Shown here piece after piece: positions 1 to 12,527 of a stretch of DNA of 64,000 nt. The position numbers were made by a program, and so were the translations under genes. The stretch lies in contig NW_026570414.1 of the NCBI RefSeq assembly GCF_019649055.1, positions 62,001 to 126,000 on the forward strand, in the 5' to 3' direction. The notes under the pieces were generated by a model that was not told the origin of the DNA, ran no database searches, and saw only the letters and a program-made list of their open reading frames with translations. The stretch is from Paramacrobiotus metropolitanus (Eukaryota > Tardigrada > Eutardigrada > Parachela > Macrobiotidae). Within the stretch, counting starts at the first letter, position 1. Each line of letters starts with the position of its first letter.

Positions 1-431
1 TGCGCAGCCAGTGCATCCAAGCTATCACGGGCCGTCACTTACAGGATTTTGTGTCGGTCCATCCTCATGAGTGCAACACTTTGGCTGACAGGACCATTAA
101 GCCAGGGAACGGCCAGTGTACTGTAGGCAATAGGGTGCTTTTAAGCTGAGCATTCGAAGTTCGAGTCACACAGTTTCGGTTCGGTGCGCTTCTTACTGGC
201 AACTTTTTAGCTTCAGATTTTCTGTTCGGTATGTTCTCGAGGCAGAAGTTTTCGCTGTCATGTGTTTTCAGGCCATACGCTTTTGTCGACTGTTACTGAA
301 CCGGACGTATTCCGAACCGTTCTTTTAAGGCAGCTTTTGGTGGAAGCAAGCCGTATTTGCCGAAGTATGGTATTGTATTGAGCTGCTGGAACGTGGATTG
401 GCGCCACTTAGTTACGCCGACGTGTTCTTAA
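1..431 (+). pseudogene. Relic of pseudo-protease exon 4 plus shared 3' flank
   Basis: The first ~120 bases match the end of the fourth exon of the mucin-pseudoprotease genes further right (closest to the relic at 20336-20420), but no reading frame survives. The homology continues to about 431 without a break in non-coding sequence that matches 20470-20760. It resumes at 1892-2020, matching about 20770-20890, after an inserted 1.46-kb block. The gene body would lie left of the window. This is a duplicated, decayed copy rather than a functional gene. Confidence 0.7.
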
Positions 432-1895
432 CCCTCCAGCGGGCGGTACCCGAAGGAGCGCGAGTATCCTATTGAAAATCGGGATTTCCCGATGAAAAAA
501 TTCAATTAAGAAAGGGAATTTTTTGTGAGCTTGTGCTGGCCATAGGTCAGCGGTGGTGACTATGTCGCCTTCTAAACGCCAATGCCCATGGACGGTCTAC
601 AACATAAAAGCGTTTAATTCTGTAATAGCTAGGCAAACAGGAATTAAGTAAAACCAATAACTTCATTAAATAGCACAAAAGCAGTACTTTAAGACAAAAG
701 TGTAAAAGTGGTCAACAAGCTGACCACTGGTCAGCAAAAAATAAAAAACGTCTAAAACCCGTTTTTATGTGTTTTGACCACTGCTACAGATGGAATACTG
801 AAAACAGACGATGCTAACGATGTTTCTTCCTAAAACTTTCAGTATACTCTCATATGACACTGTATGAAGCATTATTTTTGAAGTTAAACATTACATTTTG
901 TCGCTTTTTTACTGGCTGCATTGTCCGCGCTTCACGTTCCCCGGATGTGACCGTAGGTGCCAATGTCAAAAAAGGTGCGCGGAAGGTCCAGCTGCAGTGG
1001 TCGTTAGCGCCAAATCAGATATTAAAGGTCACTACCACTTTTTGGAACGCGTTTGCGGTCGGAAGTAACTAGTAATGCTGCCGCTAAGGTCAACATCATC
1101 AACGTGCCCGCTTCACTGTGTATTTACGTACTGTAGTTTGCAACCGCCCGAAACTGATCAAAACTCAGAACACATGTTTCTTCAAAGCTGCGCAGCGCTC
1201 TTCCTTAGCTTGCCCAAGCGATGCATTGATGTGTGCAAACGCGGCAAAGCGCACGGAGTTGTGCTGCCATTTCACAGTGTTATTGCAATGGCGGTAGAAT
1301 TACAGTCAGGACGATTTCCCTAAATGTTTTGTTTTCCGGAAGCCGACCGGCCGGGGTGTTGATTAGCAACAGCGTTTTTTGCCCGCTTCCGGTAAAGGGA
1401 ACCGTGTGGTATGTAGATGTTTTGCATCTGAACCGACACTAACTTATTCCGCCTATGTAACAAGAAGAATCTGTCGAAAGTGCACCCGCCCGTGTATTCG
1501 AAACCCTTCATGCGCAATGGCGTTTAGCAAGCAACATGTGTTTTTGACGGACAATGGCCATGTAATCTTTGACTTTCAGATACCATGGTGGACATTTCTA
1601 AATAAAGCATTATCAATTGTACCTTTCTGATTTATTTCAAATTTATCGAATCATTAGCTAGAAAGTTATTGGCCAAGGCCTCGAAGAGCTCAAACCATTC
1701 AAAATACGCGATTTTTGCGCACCTGTAGTTTTTAAATAACTTGAGACACAGGTCCAAATAATGTTTTTATTGCTGCTTTAAAGTCACTTATTGCTTATTA
1801 CGTCATGGAATAACGAATAACTGTTGGCGATCGCTGGGGAAAAAATCCCAAATCCCTTGTCGCCTCCAGAACGCCAATGCCGGTCAACGGGTTAA
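428..1895. mobile_element. TTAA-flanked insertion, piggyBac-like non-autonomous element (candidate)
   Basis: TTAA at 428-431 and at 1892-1895 bounds 1460 bp that is absent from the homologous segment at about 20760, where the two flanks run together. The ends are CCC...GGG. CCC-type ends and TTAA duplication are hallmarks of piggyBac transposons. There is no transposase ORF; the small ORFs inside have no recognisable product. A second sequence like the left end starts at 2404. Terminal inverted repeats beyond CCC are weak, so the superfamily assignment is inference. Confidence 0.5.
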
Positions 1896-2020
1896 GTGTG
1901 GCGCGCTTGTCGGATTAGTTGGTGTCTTTAGACTGGCGTATTTGGAGTGCTGCTGGAGGTCGGAAATTTTGTTGGAAATGCAATCTCAGTCTAAGCGGAG
2001 AAATTTAATTTTCTATAGAC

Positions 2021-4700
2021 GTAGCCAATAAAAGTGGCGCTGCAATGTTGTCAACGCAGCGTCTACAGGCTCTTGAAAGCACCTTTTTTCCGTGTTTTCT
2101 TCGTTTCGGTTTAAGCAGAAACAAAAATCATGATTTTTACAACTTCGTTTCCTAAATTCCTGGGTGAAGTATTAAAAATGATCTGCAGCATTTCCGAGCT
2201 CGCGATTATCTCTCTGTCTGCTGAAGCCAACAAGAATTAAAACTGGAGACGCTGCCTCTAATTGGTGAATTAATTAGGGTTCATCTAACTAAATTGCATT
2301 ACACAGTACAGATACGATACTTTGTCTCCTGTGTATTACTGTGCATTACCGTCATGCTTCAGACAGTTTTCTTTTACTCGTAGATCGCTTTAACTGCCAC
2401 CGTTAACCCAGGAAAACCGGGTACTAGAAGAGATGACATACAGTTTTGAAAACTACAGGGACTACAGTTTGGGATAGAAAAATTCAGTTAAGAAAAAATA
2501 TGTTTTTCGAAATTTTAGCGACCATAGGTCAAGCAGGAGATGACCATGTCGAACCAACACGCTTGGGAACCATGTTGCACCGACATGTTAGTGATGTTAT
2601 ACTGCCGTTTATAACATGCGACAGAAAACTCGCACAGAATATGCCAATAGCTCAAATGATAGGTCTAAACGAGTACTTGAACACAGTTGCAATGCAGTTG
2701 TTATCAAGATGACAAGTGATCAAGGTCAACGAAAAAATCTCAGTATGCACCAGTACTTAAATACTATTTCGATATTACGCAACAGTTGGTAACTCTACGG
2801 TTTGGGCAGCTGGTCACTGGGCTTATTGTTGACCACAGTCCTAATGACGTCTACAGTGGAAGTAATAGTATATCCGGCTGTGAAGCTGAACGGAATAACA
2901 GAGATAACGAGCTGCAAACGTAAATACTGTAGCCGCCTGTACAGGTTGGACGTCTAAGGCATTAAGGCTCCAGATCCAGCTAACTGGTAAATGCTGAATT
3001 AGAACGTACAAGTACATTATAGAGGCTCAAGTGCGCCAAATAAAGCTTCGCGCTGGTCCACCAATGGGCTCAGAAGCGAAAACAGTCGCTCTTCTTAAGT
3101 TTTGAAGTTGTGTGAAGTCTCTAATTGAAAGAAATTTCAAAACCCATTTTTGGCACTGAAAAACGTAGAACGGTAATTTTATTCCCATATTTTCGGAAAC
3201 TGGTTGTCCGTTGATGCAAATTGTTATGGTTCGCCGCTTTTCTGATAACGGCACCTGCGGTCAAATCCAGGAAAATGCCACTGCGGGCAATACAGGCACC
3301 TAGGCGTGCCCGCACTGCAGCAAGTGTAGTGCTAAACTGTATAAAGAGTTCTTTGTACAGTACCATATTGAGACTGTAATAAAGGTTTTGGGAAGCAGTA
3401 TGCTAGCATCGTTTCAGCTGTATTATATTTCTTTACCTGTAGGGTAGTAATGGTCAAAATACATGAAAACGGGTTTTGGTAGTTTTTAATTTTTGCTGAC
3501 CAGTGGTCAATATGTTGACATCTTCTATGCTGATGTTCTAAAGCACTGTACCCTAACCCTGCACTTGAAAGAAATTTGTACAGTGCAGTCACACCCACTT
3601 GTACGAGCCCATTCACCATTCACAAACCTACGCGGCTTGCAGCTAGTGCGTTTTTAAACGTGAATTAAGGGCAGTCGATTGCCTCAACCATGTACGCCTG
3701 CAGCGGGCGGTTGTCAGGCGACAGCAAAATGCCGTTCGTTGCTGTAAAATTGGTCGCCTCGTCGTTATTTTCTCCATTGACTCCTGTGCTAAGCTCAAAC
3801 ACTTCCGCCTGGCTCATTTCTCAACAGAATTAATCGATATCTTAAAAAGTAGGCAAAAAATAAAGAAGATTTTTGAAACCAAATGAGGTGCTGTTAAAAG
3901 CGAGTAGGACAACACAGAGCTATTAGGGATTTCTCGTAGACAGCATTGAATGCGTGGTCAAGGTTCTACGCAGAGGTCCTATGCTATGTCTACGAAAACC
4001 TGAAATGGGAACACCTTGGCTTAATCGCCATTAATAAAATCTTGTTGGGTATCAAATAATGTCATAATTTTTTCTCTATCGTTGGAGATATCGGTTGCAT
4101 GGTTTCATTTAGAAATGTGTGAAACACAAGTCGATGAGGTTACCGTATGAGTCTATGGGAGTCCTTCAAGTTTTATACTGTGATAACTTTGTCTGCTGAA
4201 AGCAACCGACCGAGTATAAAAGAAAAATATGGGACTTAGTCTAATTTGCTGTATTAAGTAGAACTTACAAAAAGCAAATTACTACTTTGGATAGCGTGCA
4301 TTACGGTAATGCTCAAACAACAATACTACGGGTAGTGTTTTATTCGCTATGGTCACCGTCACCGTAAAACTCATAATTTTAAGTACCGGTATCTGTGCGT
4401 CAACCTCAAAATAGTTAGTGAAGTAAATTTGTAGGAAAATGCATAGCTGCGTTTTTCACATCACGTTAAAATTGCGTGATATCCTATGGAACTGCACATC
4501 TCTTTATCCACAGACACCGAGCAACAGTTTAGTAAAATTATTTGTTTCCAATGAGCAGCGTTACACCAAGTCGATCAACTAGCGGTAAGGTCCTTAATAT
4601 TCTCAGAGTAGTCTGCCTATTGGCACAGCATGAGGGAGTCTGCCTATTGGCACAGTATGAGCCAGTAAAATTCGCTCAATAATAATCGAAACACTCAAAA
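2021..4700. other. Intergenic, repeat fragments
   Basis: No gene can be supported here. 2404-2580 resembles the left end of the TTAA-flanked element (428-600): it begins TTAACCC and both copies share a stretch around CCATAGGTCA. 3445-3525 is an inverted copy of 705-790. 3544-3660 is a partial copy of the 11875-12071 MITE. The left part should include the 3' UTR of the minus-strand protease that ends at 4701. The short ORFs here look random. Confidence 0.5.
3544..3660 (-). mobile_element. Partial copy of the CTGTACCC hairpin MITE
   Basis: The sequence from CTGTACCCTAACCC through the GTGCGTTTTTAAACG stretch matches, in reverse complement, 11955-12071 of the hairpin MITE at 11875, with a few substitutions and small indels. 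The other half of the element is missing. Confidence 0.7.
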
Positions 4701-7700
4701 TCAGAACCGTACATCAAGTAAGCCAGACTTTGAATATATCAAGGTTGACAGCCAAACTTCTACCAAGATGCTAACGCGCAAACTGCGGAACGAACAGCCA
4801 TATTTTGTGGATGCCGTCGACATGACCACTTGCGTGCGCACAGGTAGCGGCATTTGGTTCTCTTCATGAACTGCAGCTGGGGCGGCCGCGTCTTGACTAA
4901 CTGCCGATCTTCTTGGCACGGTTCGATTTTTTAGCCAGCCGTGGAAACCTTGAGAGTGCACTGTATTCATAATGAACTCCATGAGTATTTCTACTGATTG
5001 ATAACCGGACTGGGCGTTGCCACACTGCCTGAACAAGAAAATCAAGTTATTTGTATTGTAAAATACGTAGTTTTATATCACGCTTGTCGGTTTTACCCCG
5101 TCCCATACGAAAGAACTCCAAACTGGACCCATTGATCGTTTCCTAAAATAAAGGTTGCGGATGCAGTGATTCATACTGCAACGGTCATGCGGTCGGCTTA
5201 CCAGCAAAACCAAAGAAGAGTTTACAACACCACTTATGGTTAGCTTGGCAGTGCTCATGCATAAGCGTATACGTAATTGTCACATACACAGGCATACACA
5301 AGAATGATGTTTTAAAGCGCGTGCATAATTGTTGCTCATGCTATCATGCATAAGCGCTGACAGCAATTTTGGCATTTGTAGAATTTACCAAAAAAACTGG
5401 CATTGGTCTCACCATTCTCGCCTTTTTTGCGGCAAGCTAAAGGTCCTCCACTGTCTCCAAAGCAACTGCAGCAAAAAAATTTGAAAATCCTAGCTCACTG
5501 GATTTCAACGACAGTATGACATACGTGCTCATTCCAGTTTTGCTGCCACCAGTGTTGTCCCCGGCAAGAACCCTGTCCGGGCAGAGTGCAGATTCGCAAC
5601 GGAAATCCCTGACTGTCATGGTCAGCTGAAGCAGATCGACTGGGACACCTTTAGTTTCGGTGTAACCGCAACCAGCTGCGTAACACACTTCTTCGATGTT
5701 AAGTATCATATCCGGACGTGGCAGACAGATTGGCTGAACAGCTGACAGTTCAATATCCTACAGATGCGGTCTTAACGTTGAACGTGCGTACGCAAGATTG
5801 TTAAAACTAACAAATAGTCGTATTTAATACGACTATTTCAGCCCGGTAAAAATTGGTTTCATGTTTTCGCTGGCTCAGAACTTACGGAAAACAGAAGCAG
5901 AAGAGCCGCATCAAAATACAGCTTGTCGTACGATCGTGATTCCCATTGTGCTGGCAGGAATACCTTCTGTACCGTAAGTACCGTGGCATTTGTTACTCCT
6001 CCGCAACGATGTGGCATAAATTTCACGGCTAACTGATGTAAGCTTCCGCTTCTGCAAAGAAGGTGTAACCTTTTGCAAATTTTGCGTTTTAATTTGTTGG
6101 GCATTTTGTGGGGTGCGGCATTTGATTGTTTAGTAGATGCTAATTGGAAAACAAGGTGCTTAATAGTTAGGACAGGGTTGCTCCACTTGTTCTCTGTCCC
6201 AGTGTTTCCCCTACTAACCAGTTCTCATTAACTGTTGCCGTTGAAATTTTGTTACGAAAACTACGAGTAGGATCTGTCGCTAAATAATTCTGTTACGAGT
6301 GTGACCAGTAGAATTACCCGTGATGTGGTTTAGAGAGTATATTGTGGAATATGTAATTGTGCATGAATGACCCTTCTGTTTGTTCTAAGTATGTTTGTGG
6401 CGTTCATATATCCCGCGACAAATGTTCTCTCGGAAAAAATGTCGATTTTGAGTGCGGCGAAATGTCACACTTCCAGTCGTTCGGGTCCGGTTTTCTTCGC
6501 CTCTCGAGTTTCTACCGGGTGGCCGAACAAAATGGCCGTCTAATTTACCAAGGTGCCCTGGCTCGGTCTATTGTCTGATTGCCAATGGGTTAATTTTATT
6601 CGAAAGAGCAATCTGTAGGACGTACAAAATTTATGTTAAATAAACTTCAAGGTCTGATTTTACAGTAAATTGTTTTGGAGTTTTGAGTAAGTGGAGTTTG
6701 AGGATGTCCCGGAAACGAAAATTCTAGTTTCTGTTTTTTAGAACAAAAATTCCTGTTATTTATAGAAGTACATTACTGTGTGTCACATTACAATTTCTGG
6801 AAGATAAGTTGTTCCTTGGTTTTTTACTGCTAAGAGCTATGACTTTCTTGTGCCCGTGTCCGGCCAGGAAACGAGAGGGCTCAGGCCACGCACATGAAAT
6901 TCTCGTGAAATGGGCAAGTAGCGATTTTGAAAACCAGTTCCTTATGAACACTTGGAGTAGTTTTTCAGATTAAACCCGTTTTTGCAAGGCCATTGTCTTA
7001 GCTCTTATGAACTCTTATCAACTAAACCGACATTTTTGGATGCGCCAGGTCGTGCAACAAAAAAAGTATAGCGAAAATGTATAAAAAAATCAGGTAACAA
7101 ACTTGCGGCTTTTTCGAAAAGCACCGAAACAATTTAACTGTATAGCACATTTGGCGCAAGGACTATGTGAACAAACTTTTTTTAATGGAAAACGATGCCA
7201 TTCTTTAGATAAAACAGTTGTAAAAATGTGAAAAGCTCGTACGGGAACGAAATGCCGCAAGATTCTGAATTCTGCGAGCTGGGACACGAGAAATTTTTAC
7301 ACGATTTTGGTTGGCCCCCTTGTTAGTGAGCGTGTCTCAATTTTTCAGAACAAATTTTGTTGTTTTCAATAGTGAATAAAATTCTCTATCGAATGAGTTT
7401 AAACTGTTAGCGATGTGGTTAACGGTTCGCGAGAAACAAGCCAAAAACGAAGACGGCCATTTTGTTCAGCCACCCGGTACTTCTAGATGTTCCCAGTCCA
7501 GTTTGTTAACACGTCTCGTGCAAAATTCGAAACGCTAATGCTTCGGCTTTGTCTTATTTTCTTGTGGACATGAAAAAAAATTTGGATGTTTGAAGGTGCA
7601 GCAACCACATACTGTTTCCGCCGTTATCGGCAGCGTGACCGGTATCAGGACCAGTTACAGAAGTGCAGTACCTTTACCAGTATCGCTCGAATCACCAAGG

Positions 7701-10700
7701 CTTTTGTATGAACGATTTCTCATTAAACTGTTTTCTACGAACGGTTTTGTTTATAAGGCCACCGTTAAACTGCCATAAAAGGTGGAAGCCAGAAAACTGC
7801 TGTAAACTCACTTACTCTAGAAACGCCGTTCGGTTTGTTACGTATTGAGCTATGCAGTGCGCTGCCGTGAGAACCCATCGAGGCGCTATCTAAAATCAAA
7901 TAGCGCTGTGTTTAAAATAAGAGGTAGCATTTTTCAATGCTGTTTTGTATTGTAATATTACATACCGTATATCACACACCTAATTTCAAAAGTAGCCTGC
8001 TTAGAGATCGGCACCGCCTACTTTGTACACACGAAAATCAAGGGCGAAAAGTGTCCGTTATCACAATTTGGGCAATAATTTCCCAATAAAGTTTGACGGA
8101 GCAGATGAGAAGTGACAGGCACCCTTGACTTAAAAGTGGATTTGTATTACAGTATATAGTTACAGAACATAACTATAACTGATATTAAAGTTAACGAATG
8201 TACAAGTAAATTTAAACCTACCCTGTATTTTTTTCTAGAGGGTAGATGCAGAATACTCCACTTACCAGAGTACCTCCGCAAGCGGTGTATCCGTCGATCT
8301 GTACCTGCCAAGGCCAGCTGTTTGGCTGGACCTACCCATAACAAACGTTTCTTGATAGCGCTAAAACTAGCATGAGAGTTTTCTGTCCTTTACCGGAGTA
8401 CCACCGTAAATGCGCAAGTTCTCGGTGCTATCAATGATCCCAGTATGATGGCCACAATCCATACTGCAGATCTCATCTTCCCCTTGTGGACACTGTGCCA
8501 CACCTCATACAATTAAAATGAAAGGTTCAAAATTAATTCGATTCTCCCTTTAAAACAGACCCACTGCCATCAGTACCATGAGGTTTATCGCTAGGCTAAA
8601 TTACCGTCACATAGATGTTCTTTTGCAATACAGGATCGATTGCTCTTATCGGAAGGACAAGCAAGTGGTGCTCCCCGTCCGCATGGCACACCTACATTCT
8701 TTGTATTGCATTCCAGATTGGAGTCAAGTTGGTAGTGCACATACGGGTCAATTCTAGTTGGAACCTATTTCCGGCTTCATGAGTCGATGCAGGAACTGTT
8801 TCGATAAACTACAAGCAATAGTCGGCTGTTCCGGTTACCAATATGCCAGCAGGCGCGATTTGGTCAGAGTGAGTCTCAATTTCGGAGCTAGGCTGATTAC
8901 AGTACGGAAAACAGCTTCTCGTAGGGGATTCCCTGAACCGTATTTGTGGGCATGACCGCTTCCTACGGTGAGGAGCTCAGCAACCTCCCAAATCTGGCTT
9001 CGCTTCGAGATTGAGACCCACCCTTAGATTAGTACTGCCAAATGCATACATTATATACTGTATGTGCCGGTTTATAGGTGTATTGCAGTGTTTACGCCAG
9101 CGAGCACAGACTTCGCCACATAAAACGAAAGCTCTGACACGCCTCCAGCGTGTCAGAACTTTCTTAGTGCATTGCGCAGTGCTGTAGCAGGGCTTCGTGT
9201 CGTAAATACACATAGGTAATTGGGCATGCGCTACAGATAGCTCAAATCGAGATTTTTCTTAGTTGACTGCTCGGTAAAGTTCCCCGGATTTTGATTCTCT
9301 TGTACGCTTGATAGAGCAAACATTTTAGCATTTCTGGATTTCCTACGCCTTGGGTATATCTCAGTCAATCCGTACGTGATAAATCGCTTCAACTGTTATA
9401 GCCGCGAACGCTACGGTTAATTGAAAGGTGACAGATTATTTAAAACGGTTAGTTACAACGGCAAAAGCATCCTGGCAGCAAAGACAGGGTACTTAAATCT
9501 AAACCTACCCTAGGACAAACAAATTGAAAAGGCAAGAGCAAATGTAAACCCAACCGAATGTCTCTAGTGCACGTAAAGCGCGAATCATAAATCTGCGTTA
9601 CGGTTACTGTACTTAAATAAATTCATTTATCAGGGAACGTTGACGTTTGAAACGATTGTCTTTCGACATTCTGAGGAAGATGTTTTCACAACGCGCTGTA
9701 AATTATTTTGACGATAACTCAGATTTTTGAGACAGTTTTCCCATCAATCGCGTAATATGTAACCGCGATTGCGGCCTTAAATCGCTAAATAACTGTGACG
9801 CGATATGTTTAAAGAGCCCGCTCGCTCGCATTACTTACAATTAAACCGCTGTACGACAGAATATCCAATCGGTCCCCGCCACAAGCGTATGCGAGGGGCG
9901 TAGCAGGAACTTCAATCAAGAAGGTTACACGATATCGTGGATGCGCAAACGCAATTGTCGCAAAAGTTACGTGTAACATACCTTTGGTATCCCAAATATT
10001 TAATCGCTCTCCCAAACAGCCATCCAGCAAAGTTCTATCTGGCTCTCGTGATCCGAACTGAAATTCCTTAGACTCTATCTGGATTAGCAAAAATTCATTT
10101 CGTGAAATGGTACCTATACTTCACAGTGGATGATACTGCACAGTGGATGATACTGCACTCTGTCCCATCTTATGGCTTTTGCGCGCTTAAGAGAAGTGAC
10201 CTGGTGCATGGCACCAAATATTTGTGTGTGCACAAAAATATTTACTTTCGCGCATTCCTAATCGTGTTTTCGCTTTGTTTTATGACATTCTGCATCTAGC
10301 TGATTTGCAAACAGTTGTGCCAAACCGTTTATGCGTTCAACATCTGGTTCGAAAAGTTGCTTGTAAAAACAGGTGTGTCTTTTTATGCAAAATTCGAATG
10401 AGATCGATCCATAATGAGACTTTTGACATAGATGCATTTAAACATTATAGAGTTTTTCTACAACCATAAATCCTCAACCGGAAGCAGTTGCGCGCGTAAG
10501 CGGATTTCACGCCAATGGATGCAAACCATCTGGCTACACAATGCCATAAAACAATACAAATAGCTGTTTATCAGGTCGCATATCAGACATTTGAGAGCGA
10601 ATGGTTCAAAGTGCGCAAAAAAGCCTTTGTTTCCTTTTCGACATCGTACAACTAAAATCTCAAGCATTATTGTTGAAGTAAACAATCACTGAAACTGTCG

Positions 10701-11354
10701 CGCGGTTCGGTTCGAGATCCGTTATCCATATGTTTAGGGTTCAGTTAAAAGAAGCCATCTTGTAATAAGTCGTCGGAAGTTTTAGAAATGATTTGGCTTA
10801 TGTACAAATCACACCATCTTTTCTACAAGGGTAAATACAACAGAATTGGGTTTTCCAAGGTTGTTGCCTATTTGAGTTCTCAAGATTTTTTAAGGTTAAA
10901 ATATGTACTTTCTTACTTGTGAACCAAACAAAACAACTGCCTTTTAACAAATCGCTATTGAGGACACTTCGTATGTTACCAGTCATTTGGACGTTAGTAA
11001 CTGTTTTTGTAAAATTTTAATAGTCCCACGCGTGGTGGTGAGTCCCACGCGTTCGCTTCTATCGAAACCAGTTCGTATGCTAGCGCTGCGACACTGGTTT
11101 GTCGGTTTGTCAAAACGTACCTTAATGGCCTGACCAGTTGCATCGATTGCATAGACGTACTTCGTGGCAGCAGGAAACTCTGCTGGATACTGTAGCGATT
11201 GCAGAATATATGGCTGATTATCGCGCAGCGTAATCCGTTCTGAAACCTTGTCGGGAATAGTGTCAACTACGACAAGATACTGTGATATTGAAAGGATAAC
11301 GAATACCACTGCGATAGATTGTGTTGGGAATAAAACCAACAAATGTTGCGCCAT
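4701..11354 (-). CDS. CUB-LDLa-S1 serine protease, chymotrypsin-like (left copy)
   Basis: Predicted secreted zymogen of 542 residues. Minus-strand exons: 11354-11121, 10078-9982, 9909-9839, 8808-8745, 8691-8605, 8503-8394, 8331-8266, 7889-7816, 6051-5886, 5757-5525, 5465-5413, 5142-5097, 5028-4701. They total 1629 nt, all with GT/AG junctions that match the paralogue at 23747. Order: hydrophobic leader to about residue 30, CUB domain to ~154, LDL-receptor class A (CPSDKSNRSCIAKEH), then an S1A protease beginning RIYGG (activation after Arg). The triad is present: His254 in LTAAHC, Asp315 in FDAALLLL, Ser406 in GDSGGPL. Position 189 is Ser (STCFGDSGG), implying chymotrypsin- or elastase-like rather than tryptic specificity. 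The C-terminal extension of about 100 residues ends in a moderately hydrophobic stretch. Family roles in activation cascades or digestion are general knowledge; the substrate is unknown. Confidence 0.9.
6515..7477. mobile_element. Non-autonomous Tc1/mariner-like element, CCGGGTGGCC termini
   Basis: 963 bp bounded by 27-bp terminal inverted repeats (6515-6541 and 7451-7477, one mismatch) starting CCGGGTGGCC, with TA dinucleotides immediately outside both ends (6513-6514, 7478-7479). It lies in intron 8 of the minus-strand protease. There is no transposase ORF. A relative with the same ends is at 30996-31645. Confidence 0.75.
8867..9026. repeat. Short inverted-repeat element (GTCTCAATTTCG ends)
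   Basis: GAGTCTCAATTTCG near 8871 faces CGAGATTGAGACCCACCC near 9006-9023, forming imperfect inverted ends about 155 bp apart in intron 3 of the left protease. The ends resemble those at 28748-28867, so this is probably a small MITE family. Confidence 0.5.
9128..9163. repeat. Short hairpin
   Basis: CTCTGACACGC and GCGTGTCAGA face each other around a 5-nt loop, extending to AAAG/CTTT at the outside with one interruption. It lies in intron 3 of the left protease. No U-tract or other terminator sign; function unknown. Confidence 0.6.
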
Positions 11355-12524
11355 TTTTATTCACATCGTCACAACTTTCCACAGATGCGTGCACTCTGCG
11401 CCGTATTATTACCCCGTCTCCCGCAACGCCGAAGAGATGCACCGTATGGTTGCTACGAGAAGCGGTCGCGTATAAAAAGCCAGTAAGCAGCAAGCCGCAT
11501 TTCAGCGCCTTACTGCACAACGCTATTGTGCTGCCGGCAAACCGTTGCAAAACGTACTCTGAAAAATTCGCCCGGAAAAACAAACCCAGGCAACGCAGAG
11601 GGTCAGAAAGTGACGGCACACAACCAACAAAGAAACACTTTTAGAAAACCCAATTGAAAAAAAAATGTCCGAGATATTATGTATTTGCAGTGTTTTACGG
11701 TCTGAGACTAAATCACGGTGTCCAGTTAACATATCTAATAATTTTGACGATAGATCAAAAACTTTTTCTAGTAAAAAACTGAAAAAAAATCTGAAATTTG
11801 GATATGGTTTCAGATTTTTTCGGCTTTTTAACTGTTTTATTTTCATTTTTTTTAAAGTTAGCTGGAGTCCAATACTGTACCCTTACCCTGCACTTGAAGG
11901 AAATTTATATGCTATGAGCGACACGGTGCTGTATAGCCGGATAAACTTTCAACCAATTTACGTTTAAAAACGCACTAGCGGCAAGCCGCGTATGTGAATG
12001 GTGAATGGGCTCGTACAAGTGCGTGTGACTGCTCTGTAAAAATTTCCTTCAAGTGCAGGGTTAGGGTACAGTAATCGAACAAACAGATATTCAAATTCAA
12101 AAGCCCGATTCGGCGCATACTTTCTCACTGCAGCAATGCGATATTCGTTCTCTTTAGAGATGTTTACCCAGAAAGAAAATGTGGATTTGTTATCCATAAT
12201 TAGTTGCTCACGACACGATAGACTACAGTGAGTGGGTCTATTGGGATAGTGACGAAAATAACATTGCCCATGCCACTGCATTCTCAACCGTCAGTATGAA
12301 GTTTTGCTTGGATCCAATACCACTTGGACGATGGACATGCGAAGGGGCTCCCATTTCGCCTTCTTGTCAATTATGACGTGGATGTGCTACCTCGTGCATG
12401 TCACAGGGATAACTTATCCAGGATAAGTACTGATCTTATTGTTCTTAGGCTTTGTGCCTTGTGCATGGAGCTCTTTAATGCCCGTTTAGCCTTTATGCTA
12501 CGGCAAATCTTAGACTTGGTGCAT
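11355..12524. other. Intergenic: upstream of left protease
   Basis: This stretch must contain the promoter and 5' UTR of the minus-strand protease, but no element can be pointed to. It includes the MITE at 11875-12071. ORFs on both strands here are not supported by any homology in the window. Confidence 0.4.
11875..12071. mobile_element. 197-bp hairpin MITE, CTGTACCC termini
   Basis: Terminal inverted repeats of about 33 bp start CTGTACCCTTACCCTGCACT at 11875 and close at 12071, with TA on both outer sides (11873-11874 and 12072-12073). TA duplication suggests Tc1/mariner mobilisation. Half of another copy is at 3544-3660. Confidence 0.85.
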
Positions 12525-12527
12525 CTC

